DNA from: Arthrinium phaeospermum
Taxonomy: Eukaryota; Ascomycota; Sordariomycetes; Amphisphaeriales; Apiosporaceae
DNA length: 64,000 bases
Assembly: GCA_006503535.1 (NCBI GenBank)
Contig: QYRS01000004.1
Span: 3,596,001 to 3,660,000, forward strand
Reading direction: 5' to 3'
The notes below the pieces were generated by a model, which was given only the letters and a program-made list of their open reading frames with translations, was not told the origin of the DNA and ran no database searches. Below are positions 9,899-21,547 of the stretch, piece by piece (the stretch's first letter is position 1; each line of letters opens with the position of its first letter). Both the position numbers and the translations under genes were made by a program.

Positions 9899-10621
9899 AT
9901 ATAATAGACTAAGCTTCGTCCCCCAAAGATGCTGCTGTTGATGGCAGTGCTTCCACTGATGATGTAGGCAGTCGGAAAACCTCCACTGCTTGCTGACCAG
10001 TCCGATGTTTAGTATTGTGTCAGAAGTATGGTGTCTGTATTGTGGTTATGTATTGGTGTATGTAGGCGCAATGTGGCAAGACTGGGGGCAGAGGCCATAA
10101 TAAATTCATCAGAACATTATGACGCTTAGGAAGCGACTCAAGGAGGATTCACCATAATACTGATACACAGAAGATACCATGACCTTCACCAGCTTCTTAG
10201 GTAGCAAGTAGAAACAAAAAGCGATCGCCTAGAAGCCACCCAGGCATCAACAGGACACTGAAAACGAGGCATTGGAGATCTGAAATTGGCCAGGACAAAC
10301 GTCTATGCCCAAGAGGAACACTATGAACCACTTCTGTTGATTCAGGTAACCTTCTCGAGACTATATTCGACGCACATAACAGATACTAACATATCGCAAT
10401 CCGGACGTAAAAACGATTCACAGCCGCTTGGTTTTTAAATTGTTTAATAATATCTCTTTTCTTTTCTTATATACGCTTTAGACGAAGAAAATATTATGAA
10501 ATGTGTACAGTAGAATAGTCATCATGGTGCTCGTTTCGCACGGTATCAGGGGTTGTGCTGATCGGCCATCCCTAGATTCGACAGAGTCATCACCCGCCGG
10601 CAAGGCAAACCCTCCCAATCA
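9899..10621. other. Intergenic DNA, no supported gene
   Basis: No frame or motif stands out. It contains the upstream region of the P450 gene, with AT-rich sequence around 10430-10500. Confidence 0.55.
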
Positions 10622-12374
10622 ATGATTCAATCCTCCAACCAGTTTCACACGTCGCACAAACCACTGATCATGTCCGGTACAACGCCGGCGATACTCACGA
10701 TGATAACTGTGGTTATATCGCTTCTCGCAGGCCTCCTGGCAATACACTGTTTCTTCTATGTGCGTTTGCAGTCCACCCAAGACGCCAGAGAGCCGCCCCT
10801 CGTTGATGCCGAGATCCCTTTCCTGAGCGCAATTGCTCGCATTGGATGGCAAGGACTAGGCTACTGGCATAGACACGCGTAGGATGGCCCTGTCACACTA
10901 TGTTTTCTCTCTTTCTCCCGCCTGGCTACTTAACTAACATCCTACAAGCGGCCTACCTATCATCACTCTGCGGCTTCCATACTTTCGTATTTACGTCGTC
11001 AACTCAACGAAGCTAATTCCCATTGTGCAACGACATGTCGGCACTATCTCCTTCTCACCCATAATGGTAGACATGTCGGCCCGCTTCATGGCGGTGAGCA
11101 AGAAGACCTTTGAGATCATCAGCCGAGACCCGATGGACGATCACGGCTTTGTGGCAGGCATGTCTCGAGCCACGCATGCTGACCTTAGTCCGGGGCCAAT
11201 GCTCGATACGCTGAATCAAGAATCAGTTCGAACCCTTGCAGACTCCCTGGGAAAGATTGCCAGCAGCGGCCCCCGGCGTGTCAGGATGAAAGAATGGGTC
11301 GACAAGGAAATCACAATGGCGGCCACCGAGGCCATCTATGGACCCCTCAATCCGTACCGAGATCCTGCAGTTCTCTCCGCGTGGCCGTAAGTGATGGCCC
11401 CTGCCGTGATTGCATCTCCAGCCGTCTGATGGAAGAGCTGACAACGCCGCAGCGATTACGAAAACGGATTGGCGACACTTCTCCTCAACGTCCTGCCTGC
11501 CCTCACAGCACGGAAGCCTGCCAAAGCCCGCGATACCCTGGTAAGAGCCTACGAGAAGTACCACGCCCGAGGCGGGCACCAAAGCGCCTCGGCCTTCATC
11601 AAGCACCGCTGCGAGTTCTACCTCTCGCGCGGGGTACCCTACGACGACATCGCCCGGATCGAGGTCGGTGCGTCCATCGCCTTCACCAGCAACACGAAGC
11701 CGGCGGCGTTCTGGCTCTTGTACCACGTCTGCTCGAACCTAGACCTTCTGGACACTTGCCGCCGGGAGCTGATGTCTAAGGCGGTGATGCGTACTGAAGA
11801 AGATAACGGAGTTCGTACTATCGACATGGCGTGCGTTAAGAGTTCATGCCCGATCTTGTTCGCGGCGTTCAAGGAGACGTTTAGGGTTCACAGCATTGGC
11901 ATCTCAATGCGCCGAGTCGTGGAGGACGACGTACTCGACAACACGTATCTACTAAAGAAGGGGAGCTATCTCTTGATCCCCACCGCCGTCCAACACCGCA
12001 TCAAGTCGATTTGGGGCGAGGATGTCAACCAATACGACCACACCCGGTTCCTGCAAGACGAGGGCAGCAAGAACGGCCAGAAGAGCCGTCGCCGCCCCAA
12101 CCCAGTCGCGTTTCGCGCCTTTGGCGGCGGCTCGACGCTCTGTCCGGGCCGGCACTTCGCGACGACGGAGATCCTGGCGTTCGTGGCGCTGGCCATCATG
12201 CGATTCGATATCAGACCACTAGCAGTCGGCGGCCGTTGGGTCATGCCGACGGTGGGCAAGTCCAAGCCCAATGTCGGGCTGGACCAACCTGATTACGATT
12301 TAGAGGTGGAGCTCGTTCCCAGGGATGAGGGAGTAGAGTGGAGGGTTGCATTGTCGGGGGGTGGGGGCCAATGA
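10622..12374 (+). CDS. Cytochrome P450 monooxygenase (CYP7/CYP8-like heme signature)
   Basis: There are three exons: 10622-10878, 10949-11386 and 11453-12374. They give 538 residues if the first ATG is used; a second in-frame ATG at 10670 (MSGTTPAILTM) is an equally good start. One N-terminal membrane anchor (ILTMITVVISLLAGLLAIHCFFYV) places the enzyme on the ER. Landmarks are LPIITLRLPYFRIYVVNS, an I-helix region SIAFTSNTKPAAFW (with Asn in place of the usual acidic/Thr pair, as in CYP7/CYP8-like enzymes), the ExxR motif KETFR at about 372-376, and the heme loop FRAFGGGSTLCPGRHFA with the ligand Cys at about 462. The enzyme would oxidise a lipid-like or terpenoid substrate; the substrate cannot be read from sequence. 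The next gene downstream on the same strand is a membrane-bound acyltransferase, 479 bp away. The two could act in sequence, hydroxylation and then acylation. Confidence 0.88.
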
Positions 12375-12853
12375 GAGTCTCTGCCGAGGACGGCTAGAGT
12401 GGTGTTGGTTGACAAGCAGATATCGTCGTTCAGGGGACAGCCAACTGCCATCATGTTACTGTTTAGGTCAAATCGCGTATGGGGATCAATCTTAAATTGC
12501 CAGGAAGGATTACAATCCCACACGCACAGCCTGTTTGTTTCTTGACTAGCAAAACTTCTGTCTTGGGCAGTTCTGGAAGGAGCCGTCGGGCCGGGATGGG
12601 TTGCAGTCGAATCCCAAGGCAGCGGTTCGACATGGAAAAAGGGTTTCATTGATTGATGAGGTGGCTAGGGCCCAGTCTTTTGGTGTTGGTTCGGCTCTGT
12701 CAAGTCGTGTAAGGGGCATATTCAAGCAAACCTCAAAATTGGGTACTGTTATCTTGGTTACATTCTTAACCATGTTTTGAATGCACACTTTTCTCATCAT
12801 CTTGATCCATTTTCATGAGCTTGGTCTGCCACTAGCTCGATGATCGTGTCAGC
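12375..12853. other. Intergenic DNA between P450 and acyltransferase
   Basis: No gene is supported. It holds the 3' end of the P450 transcript and the promoter of the acyltransferase. Confidence 0.6.
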
Positions 12854-14239
12854 ATGACTTACCACCCTTTACTCGACCCGATTGCCGTACTGGGTTTTAC
12901 GATCACTATCGTCGGCTTTACACCAGCCAGATCCCTGTTGCGCATCGCATGCCTACCAGTGCTGGGCGCCTTAACATGGCATTGCGTCCTCAACTGCCCA
13001 GTTTACATTGCCCGAAGCGCTTGGGCTTCGGCCGTCGGAGGCTACACCATCTCTTCGTTCCTGCACTACCTAGACGTTGCCGTCTTAAGCAAATTGAGCT
13101 TCGACGCCCATGGCCCCTCGCAAGACCCAGTCAAGGCGGTCCAAGGGTCAGCGCCGCGTGGTAGTCGTCAGCGGAAAGGCACTCCCAGTCCTCGCCAGCC
13201 CGCCCCGGGAGCACCCCGATCACATGTACTGCGGCGCATCAAGTTCGGCCTTTCCGTCTTCTTCTCCTGGCGCTTCGCCAACACCCCGCACCAAGTCCGC
13301 AATCTACCGCAGCTGGACGAGAGACTGCGTGCCTCGCGGGCACGTTTTCTATCCCATACCGCCCTGACCATCGTGATTTGCTATCTGCTACTGGACATCA
13401 TGGACTCCTCATCGGACGCCGAGGTCTCCGCCAAATTCTACACTCCGGACAAAGTCGGCCTGTTCTCCCGGCTCGCCGAGGTGTCCCTTGAAGAACTGGC
13501 TATGCGGCTCTTCGCCGCGCTGGGACTGTGCACCGGTTTGATTGCGTTTCAGCGAGGGGTGTACAACGTGGCGGCGTTCTTGTGCGTGGCAACGCACGTG
13601 AGCGATCCGGACGATTGGCCGCCCTTTAACGGGCCGCTCACGGAGACATATAGCTTGAGGCGCTTCTGGAGGTGAGTATTACCGCCGATATACTTTGATG
13701 ATGGCCTCTGACCGGCATCTAGCACTTTCTGGCATCAAATCAACACGCATCGACTCAACGCCATGTCCAACTTCTTGTTGCACGATGTGCTGCGGCTCCC
13801 ACGAGGCACCAAGTTTGTGCGATATATGCGCATATGTTTAATCTTCCTGTTGTCTGGGATCATGCATGTGGCCATTGATGTTGCTTCAGGTATGCTACGT
13901 CGCACACTCCCGTCCAAGTTCACATTTACTAACACGTAAACCTCCAAAGGCATTCCACTTCAACATTCCGGGGCAATGAAATTCTTCTCCATCCAGCCGC
14001 TCGGGGTTCTCATCGAGGACATTCTTCTCTCGTTGTACAATTCCGGATCAGAGCCGCTTTCCATTCCCAAATCCGCCCGGCTGTGGCAACGGTGCGTAGG
14101 CTGGGCTTGGCTTGGGCTGTGGATGGCTTGGACGGCGCCGGCGTACCTGTACCCAATCATGGCGCAAGAGGAGTCGGAAGAGAATGGGGGTGTAGTGCCC
14201 GTCAGCGTGATAGCCTACGCCAAGAGCTTCATTGGGTAG
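12854..14239 (+). CDS. Membrane-bound O-acyltransferase, wax-synthase-like (MBOAT_2 type)
   Basis: There are three exons: 12854-13671, 13723-13889 and 13950-14239, giving 424 residues with exact phase matches. Many hydrophobic segments are spread over the protein. The conserved RRFWSTFWHQ block is assembled across intron 1. The SGIMH segment that follows carries the His expected at the active site of wax-synthase-like acyltransferases. The family includes membrane O-acetyltransferases of fungal meroterpenoid clusters (for example the pyripyropene type) and long-chain alcohol acyltransferases. It would transfer an acyl group, often acetyl, to a hydroxyl made by an oxidase, here plausibly the P450 just upstream. 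The loop at about residues 95-130, rich in Ser/Arg/Pro, is probably cytosolic. The acyl donor and acceptor are unknown. Confidence 0.83.
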
Positions 14240-14579
14240 CTTGTCATGGCCATCACTGATGGCATAATTGTTCTGTGTCACCGGCTTTCGAAAACAATTG
14301 TGGTCATTTGCTAAACACCATGCTTATTCCACCTTCTTTATTACGTTGGCTTCACTGTTGTCGACGCTGTGCCAATGTTACTTACCAACAATACTGATTT
14401 ATATTGGTGAATCGGCGTCTGCTGCCAACTTGAGGTTCTATATGCATTTCTAACATCGGAAGATTGAATTTGTTCTTCTGTCTGCAGATGAGGACCCCCA
14501 GAAGAAGGTCCGGAGCGGAGGGACGAATAATAAGCACAACCGCGGCTTCAGATCGCCGTGAGAGACCATAGCAGCCACC
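14240..14579. other. Intergenic DNA between convergent genes
   Basis: An AT-rich spacer between the 3' ends of the acyltransferase (plus) and the GH35 gene (minus). No gene is seen. Terminators presumably lie here, but no distinct signal can be assigned. Confidence 0.6.
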
Positions 14580-17500
14580 TCAAGCATACCCCAACCTCTC
14601 CTCCGTCCACCCCGGCCGCAAATACCCAGCCCCGAACCCGAAGTCGTACCCCGTCTCGTGCACATAGTCCACATTCCACTCCACCCCCATCTCCGCCCCC
14701 TCGCCACTCTGGCTCCACACCGTCACGGCGATCGTGTTCTCCCCATCGTAGTCCAAAATCCCCGGCGGCACGGGAAAATCGACCTGGTGCCCGATGTACG
14801 GGTTGAAGCGGCCGTACTGGTACCCATTCACAAACAGCAGCGCCCGCAGCCGGTTCGAGGGGTCGTCGCGGGCGCTCAGGCGGAAGGAGATGGACACGTC
14901 GAGGCCCGCGGGGACGGAGAGCGGGACGACCTTGCGGAAGACGCGGATTCCTGCGCCGGGGACCGATAGGGTCGAGCCCGCCGTGGATGTGGTGGCGGTG
15001 GGCCAGGCGGAGTCGTCGTACCCGGGCAGGTGCATCCCCACGCGCTCGGCGTAGAGTCCGCCCTCGTTCAGGGGCCCGCGGACGGGGTCCAGCACGTCGT
15101 GGCGGCCCGCGGTGCCGGCGATCTTCCACTCCGTGAAAGAGTATAAGCCAGCGGATGTGGGTCCCAAGAGCGTGGCGTTGGTGATTCCCCGCGGGTTGAG
15201 CGCCTCGGCCCGCTGGTCGTGGCCCGAGTTGTCCATGACGACAACCAGCACATTCTCCTTGCCCTCCCCGGCTAGTGTTGCGTTCGCGAACGAGAAGGTC
15301 TCGGCGGCGCGGTCGAGGTAGGAGAGGCCCAGCCACGAGCCGATGAACTGCGAGTTGAGCCAGGCTGAGTAGCCGAACGCGGTGCCGCCTGTGATGTTCA
15401 GGAAGACGTCCGTCGGGGGCTCTGCGGTGCTGGGGAAGGTGGCGCGGTAGATGTGAGTACCGACGTGGATGTCGTAGTCGTCCACGTATAGAACCGGGTT
15501 GTTGAGGGCCGGTACGGTCGGGTTCGGGGTGGTGGTTTGGTTTGCCGTGACCCACGCCGCGCTGGTAGCGGAGTAGTTGGCCTGGATCTCGGGGAGGCTG
15601 TCGGCCACCTTCCATTCGCCGAGAGAAGGCAAGGGGAACTTCGGGGGCTCCACGCCTCCCACTGTCGCGGTCAAGACGCCGTTGCTGGTCGAGGTGATGG
15701 TAATTTCCTTTCCATTCCATGTCAAGGAACACACCGACTTGGGCGCGAAGACGGAAAGGGTCGTCGCGTTGGCAACGTCTCCAGTGAGCTTCAGCGTGCT
15801 TCCCTCGATGGCGGCAGATCGTACCAGATACGGACCATGGACAAGGACTAGGTGAGGTTAGCAACTTCTTCTTCGTCGGTGTACCTTGTAACTCACTCGT
15901 ATCGTTCCCAGAAGCCAGCGGGTCATTGCTCAACGCCGGCGACCAGAAGCGGTAAGCCGCCGACCGGTCCAACAACACGATCCGAGACCCGTCGTCCAGC
16001 TCTATGAGGCTCATGCCAGCGTTCTGCATGAATGACACCGTCGTCACGTTAGATCCGTGATCTTCGCCGAAGACCTTGACATTTGCGCATCCCCCGCATG
16101 ACACGAGCTTGGCCGACGTGGCGCCCTCGACACTGAACTCGGCGGACTCGCCCGTCGGGACCCAGAGGGCCAGGACCTCCTTGACGTCGACGATGGAGTA
16201 GGTCAGCACCTCGGCGGTTGAGTAGAGGATCTTCTTGGATCCGAATTTGAAATCGGTGACGAGAATCTTGGCCTGGTGACCGCTGAGGGCAATCGAGCTG
16301 CCGTGTTGGGGTATTGTGACTGTATCGTGAACGTAAGCCCTTGTTACTTAAGGCAGATTACGATGGTTTGGGACTCACTGGCTCCCCTAGATGCGCTAAC
16401 CTGTAATCTGAAAGTCTCGGGGCTTGATGACGTCGAGTCGGCATGCATCACCACGTAGAACGCCGCACCTGTGTCGGGGTTCCGGAGCTCGGAGGTGGCA
16501 ATGGATGGATTGTCTGTGTACTCGGTGTTCTGGGTTCTCGTTAGTAGTGTACCTTGATCTAAAAAGAGGTTTCGTGGAGGTGTATAGTTACGTTTCCAAT
16601 GCGGTTTGTGAGGGCTAGATCCTTGGCAACTACTGCGTGTCAGCTGGTAATCATGATCGTACAGATAATTTGGAGTTCTCACCTCGTGTGAACTGGGTTA
16701 GAATCTTGGTCTCGTAGTACTTGTCGCCAATGATCCGGTTCTCGGAGATGGGGGAGGAATAGTCGTAGCTTGTGGCTATAGCCTGATTTAGCGCGCGAAT
16801 GGCTTGGTGAGGATGCGGTCTGTGGATGTTCCTTACCGACCACTGGAGCGGCATGCCAACCCCATGACGTTCCCCCAAAGAGCATGTATAGCGAAATTGC
16901 GCTGACCCTCTGGTAGATCAGGTTGCGGTAAAACAAGTTGGCAAAGTCGACACCAATATCTTCAGGGCATCCACCGCGCGGGCCGCCCCACGGGTTGTAG
17001 GAGCCGCCCTGGAACTCGGGCATAAAGTTGGGCTGAGAGCTATGCAAGCTGTAAGCTGATGTTGAACATCCGACATAGTGGGGCAAACTTACGGAGACTG
17101 CACGGTGAAATAACTATCGGCCATCCCGTTTCAGCATATTACTTACAGTTGGAAGTTAACCTTACTTACTCGTAATAGTTGATGGTTTGCTGCAGGTCGT
17201 CTGTTAGTACCTGGCACCAAGAAAGGGCGTATAATACTCACATAAGCAACGTATTCCCCATTAGTTCCAGTGCATTCGCTCAAGTTGCAAGACCAGCACG
17301 AAGGATAACTGTCGAGACCGACCACGTCGACATTCCCAGTGGCGTTGGAGAAGTCCTTGGACCAGGAGTAGCCATTCTAACCTCTGTCAGTGAAAATTAC
17401 TTACTCTGCAGCTCATGGTATATGGGACTCACCATGTTCGGCAGGTTGTGAGTAAGGGGCACATCAATCCCACTCTCCCTAGCCGTCTCTCCAAGGAGCT

Positions 17501-18400
17501 CCATATACTCCTGCACCGCCACATTGTCCGTCCGGTTAGCAATATCGATCCACTGGTTCCCGAGCTCGTTCTCGATCTGGAACAGCACCACGTTCTCGCC
17601 GTTCGTGACGAGGTGCGGCGCGATGATGCGCGAGATCTCGCTCATGTACGGCTTCCAGGCCGCGGTGTAGCGGGGGTCGTTGTCGCGCAGCTCGCCGTAG
17701 GCGCCGGTCGTCGCCCAGAGGGGAACCCGCCCGCGTTGGCTTCGGCGTTGACGTAGGGGCCCGGGCGGATGATCATGTACATGCCGAGCTCCTTGGCCAG
17801 GGTCATGATGGAGGTGAAGTTGTGGGCGCCCGTCTCGAAGTCGAGGATGCCCGGGTGGGGTTGTGGTAGCCCCAGTGGTTGTAGATGGAGAAGGCATTGA
17901 ACCTGATCGGTTAGTCGCTGAACTATGCCGAGACAAGCATTTTCACGTACCCAGCAGCTCTGATCTTCTCGAGTAGATCTCGCCATAGTTCGGGTCTAGC
18001 ATGGTCAGTCAGTCAGTCAAGTCTCCATGCTCTGATGTAAGTGGAGCTTACACGGGGTATCGCCAGTAATGGAACTGCGCAGGTCAGCGTGGACTCGTAG
18101 AAAGTGGTTGCGAAGATTGGGCCTCATACCTCTCCAGAGAATACAAACAGTCTCTCGCCATTGATCATGAAACTGTGATGATCCCTACACCGCGTTAGTC
18201 TGATACACAAGTGCAAAGTGCTTAGCCGTAGTCGACATAAGGATAAGGTTAGAGTTGGCGTTCTGTCTCACGTACCATTCGACAACTTTGTTCAGCCCGT
18301 TGTCGTGCACCGGCCAATCAGTGACGGTATCCTGTCCAAGAACGGAAACAAGTGAGACGGCCAGGCCCAGTAGGGCCGACAAACCCCTGAGCGACACCAT
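14580..18400 (-). CDS. Secreted beta-galactosidase, GH35, many exons, two apparent frameshifts
   Basis: The start is the ATG at 18400 ([20 protein letters not shown], a signal peptide); the open frame above it begins with TTG. Short introns split the front half into many exons, and the stop is TGA at 14580-14582. The product would be about 1000 residues, typical for GH35. Seen in order: [49 protein letters not shown], the acid/base Glu in QIENELG (about 17556-17580), the nucleophile Glu in [15 protein letters not shown] (about 17007-17030), and C-terminal jelly-roll-like domains. It would remove terminal beta-galactose from plant polysaccharides outside the cell. The frame shifts twice by one missing base in one exon: near 17850-17860 (after WGYHNP) and in the run at 17720-17723 (before LWATTGAYG). 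Both sides of each break are clearly the same protein. Sequencing or assembly undercalls are as likely as real mutations. Confidence 0.85.
17720..17723 (-). other. Frameshift site in GH35 gene (G/C run)
   Basis: Four Gs on the plus strand (CCCC in the gene) sit between AEANAGGFP and LWATTGAYG. The two parts lie in different frames, as if one C were missing. Confidence 0.7.
17850..17860 (-). other. Frameshift site in GH35 gene (C-rich run)
   Basis: Between WGYHNP and PGILDFETG the frame changes by one base. The gene strand here reads CCCCACCCGGG, and one more C in either run would restore continuity. Confidence 0.7.
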
Positions 18401-18897
18401 GGCGAGTGAACCTTCAAACCGCAAGGTCCGTATGTTCTGTAAGGGACGAGTTTGACCAAAAACTCACTCTCGCTACAAAGTCAAAGTCAACGGGCAGCTG
18501 GTCGACTTTAACCAAAACCCCAGCTTGCATCATCATCGCTTAAGTTCAGGTGCCCCACATGCCGGCCTGTTGGCTGCGGAGTCAATAGCTGAATTTGGAG
18601 AAGAGGGGCGTCGTTTTCCCCACGACACTACTGCGCATACTTGTCAGTCGCTCCCGATTCGCGGGGTAATTCGCTGCCGAGGCCGTGTCAGCGATGATAT
18701 CCTACTTTGACCGCCTGATTACCCGGGAGCATGGCTCGTACCCCTGCTCGGTTTCGGGGGTTGGACATCGTGTGGTGAGCAAACTTCAATTGGCGCGTCA
18801 GTTGATGTGCAGGAACATTGATCGGTACCGAAAACTCGGATGGATGTGTACGTTTGTCATGCCAGTTTGAACCATTTAATCACTGTTCTACCGTGTT
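18401..18897. other. Intergenic DNA upstream of GH35
   Basis: No gene is supported. It is the promoter region of the GH35 gene and the 3' flank of the esterase gene; both are on the minus strand. Confidence 0.55.
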
Positions 18898-19904
18898 TTA
18901 CAATCCAAAGAACGCCATATCATCATCCCCCCGAATCGGCACCGTATGCCCAACCCCCAACGCATAAACCCCCTGCACCTCCGCCGACCACGTCGTCGTC
19001 GTGTACCCCGCGAGCGGAAAGTCTGCCTTCACTGACTTCGGCCTGTCCGCGTCCAGCCCAAACACGCCCGTCCACTGCTTGACCGTCTCGTTGTAGTTGG
19101 GCGGCAGCAGCGCCGCGTCCGCGCTGCCGTGGTAGATCTGCATCCGCGGGCGCGCGCCGCCCGCGTAGCCGGGATACATATCGTGCACGACGTTGGCCCA
19201 TTGTGCCGACGTCGCGTGCGACTGGCCCTGCGAACAGGTGCTGTTCCAGGCGTCGACCAGGCCCGCGGCGGAGGCGAAGCAGCCGGCGGCGACGCCGGAG
19301 TAGACGATGGCGGCTTGGAAGAGGTCGGGGTAGGTGGCGGCCATGACGTTCTTTTGTTGGAGCATTTGTCAGAAAGAGAAACAAACAGTATACCAATGTG
19401 GTGGGAAAGAAAACAAAACGAAATACTCACAGTCATCATAGCCCCCGACGAAGACCCAGTCACAAACACCCTCGAGGCATCGCCCCCGTACTTCTCGAGC
19501 GCGTACCCGACCATGCTCGCGATGGCCGCACTGTCGCTGCCCCCGCCGTGCGTGAGCGACTCGCGCGACGAGACGTCCCAGCAGGAGCCCTCGTGGGGGC
19601 TCTCCGGGTAGACGACGACGAAGCCCTTGGCGTCGGCGAGCTGGGCGTAGGGCGAGCCGGCGAAGTAGGCCGCGGCCGTGCCGGCGCAGTAGTGGAGGGC
19701 GACGAGGACGGCGGGCTTGGGCGCCAGCTGCGAGGGCACGTAGACGTACATCTTGGCCTTGCCCGTCGGGTCGGGGTACAGGTCCGTGACTTGCTGCAGG
19801 GTGGATTGGGGACCCGCTGCGGCAGCTCTGGGTGTCACCGGCGATGAGATCGCGAGGCCGCTTAGGAGCGCCATGGCGGCGGCGGCTTGAGCGGAGAGCT
19901 TCAT
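18898..19904 (-). CDS. Secreted CE1-type esterase (acetylxylan/feruloyl esterase, PHB-depolymerase-like fold)
   Basis: There are two exons, 19904-19431 and 19350-18898, giving 308 residues. The GTGAGT donor and AAAAG acceptor keep the frame exactly. Residues 1-20 are a signal peptide. An alpha/beta-hydrolase follows with KMYVYVPSQL, an oxyanion-side HYCAGTAAAYF block, WDVSSRESLTHGGGSDS, and the nucleophile elbow VTGSSSGAMMT, whose intron falls right after that block. After it come NVMAATYPDLF, IYHGSAD (candidate Asp) and a late VGHTVPIRG (candidate His). The arrangement matches the Esterase_PHB/CE1 group that deacetylates xylan or releases ferulate. No cellulose-binding domain is attached. 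It is a plant cell-wall enzyme, coherent with the GH35 neighbour on the same strand. Acetylxylan esterase is the likeliest call; feruloyl esterase is the alternative. Confidence 0.88.
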
Positions 19905-20016
19905 CTTGGCGTTGGTGGGGGGTCAAACGAAGCAATTGATGGTCGATTGATATTAACGAGAGACTATAACAGGAAGCTTGCCAAGTGCTTTCTGGGTCTG
20001 GAGGCACAGCTTGTCT

Positions 20017-20025
20017 TTATATATA
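20017..20025 (-). promoter_or_regulatory. TATA box of the CE1 esterase gene
   Basis: TATATATAA on the minus strand, about 115 bp upstream of the ATG at 19904. Confidence 0.5.
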
Positions 20026-20826
20026 GCGCGCCGTGATATGAACCGTCCGGAGCGCACGCCGGCTCCCCACCCAGTACCCCTGGGCTTCTGCCCCACTGTC
20101 AGCAAATCTCGAGTCGCAAACCATTGTTTCCGCCCTGCATAGCTTATGGGGGCCGCGCCGCAGTCAAAACGCTTCCAGGCCTTTAAAAGTTCATCTTATT
20201 TGAATCCACTCTCGGGAGCATCATATATTCTGGGTAGGGAACCCCGTTCCAAAAGTAAGCACTTGGCCAATGTTGCCGGGATCTAAGCCCCGGTGCCCTA
20301 CGGGCCAGACCTTGCTGCACTCATGGCCCCGATTGATCCGCTCCCCCAGCCAGGAAGGGCAACTTCCGCGTGTATCAAAGACAGGCCAGGGCATCCCGGT
20401 TTAAGCTTTCCCAGCCGGAGAAATGCGGGCGGTGCCGAAAAGGGGTTGATGTTCCCTTAAAGATGGGCATTTCTTTTTTCTCTTTTACATCAACTGAATC
20501 ACTAATCATCGTGTACTGGTTGAATCGCGAATTTGAACCAGGATTGGCAAAAGTGATTTGATCATACATACAATATATACAGCGAATACAAAGTATTTGA
20601 AAGAGCGACTTTGACGTGAAAGAGATGAGCCACTTGAAGCCCCAAACATTGGGCAGCTCCCCATCCTCAACTGTTGTCTCTCCCCTATTTCTCCAACACC
20701 TCTACCCAAACTCGTAACACAAACGAATTGTTCTTGGGCAACCTCTCCCAAGAATCCCAACAATTACTCGAATCTTTCCTCGTGTCACAAAAACTCACTC
20801 GGCGAGGGGCTCTCTCGCGTGTCAAT
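20026..20826. other. Intergenic DNA upstream of the esterase
   Basis: No gene is supported. It probably holds upstream control elements of the esterase gene and the 3' flank of the lysozyme-like gene. Confidence 0.55.
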
Positions 20827-21547
20827 CTAGTCAACCCAGCCCGTGAGGCGCTGGGAGATGTCGCTGACGTAAGTAGGCGTGGCGCCCATCCCATCGCTGA
20901 GGTCGTTCTGATTGACGGAGCCCGAGTTGTACTCGCGCAGGGCCGGGTAGATGGACTCCTCGCTCCACTGGTCGCCGAAGTCCTGCAGGTTGGCCTTGAA
21001 GTGGGTGGTGCCACCGTTGACCATGGCCGAGATTTGGTCCTGCAACATTTGGTAAAAGTCAGTTAGTAAGAGGAGAGCGCGCACACAAGGACACGTCTGT
21101 CGGCGTTGCTTACCTGGCTCAGGCCCGTCTGCCCGGGGAAGCCCTGGCAGTTGCTGCACTGCATGATGCCCGCCGTGGGGATCCCCTCGCCGGGGCTGAA
21201 GGTGGTCACGACCCCGACGTAGCCGTGCGACTCCTGCATGATGATGCCCAGGATGACTCGCTCGTCGACGCCGATGCTGGAGGCGGCGTTGCGGATGGCG
21301 ACGTTGATGCGGCCGATGTCGTCCCAGGTGCTGCCGGCCTGGTTCATCGAGTTCTTGTTGGCGTCGAACATCTGGTCGAAGGTGAGCCAGCTGCTCATCT
21401 TGGGGAAGTTCTGCCACGGGCCCGAGATGAGCTGCGGCGCCGACTGGATCGTGACCGTCTCGTTCTTGGGCGCCGCGACGGGGGCGGCGGTGGCGCTGAG
21501 GGGGGGAGGATGGCGGTGGCCAGGGCGAGGAGGTTGAGGGTGACCAT
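20827..21547 (-). CDS. Secreted lysozyme-like / SLT-transglycosylase-fold protein, one frameshift
   Basis: There are two exons, 21547-21114 and 21039-20827, joined at LSQ|DQIS in phase 0. With one base restored the product has 215 residues. It starts MVTLNLLALATAIL, a signal peptide, but the frame breaks right after it at a run of seven G/C (21500-21506). Downstream of the break the reading is clean: KNETVTIQSAPQLISGPW, TFDQMFDANKNSMN, RNAASSIGVDERVILGIIMQESHGYVG, GIPTAGIMQCSNC and so on to LTGWVD. The IIMQESHG block holds the Glu expected to be catalytic in the lysozyme/SLT fold. It would cut peptidoglycan outside the cell, perhaps against competing bacteria. With the written sequence the protein would end early; a missing base in the run is the simplest cause. 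Confidence 0.75.
21500..21506 (-). other. Frameshift site in lysozyme-like gene (seven-G run)
   Basis: Seven Gs on the plus strand sit between the signal peptide and the mature protein. Adding one base joins the two frames and makes the total codon count integral. Confidence 0.7.
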
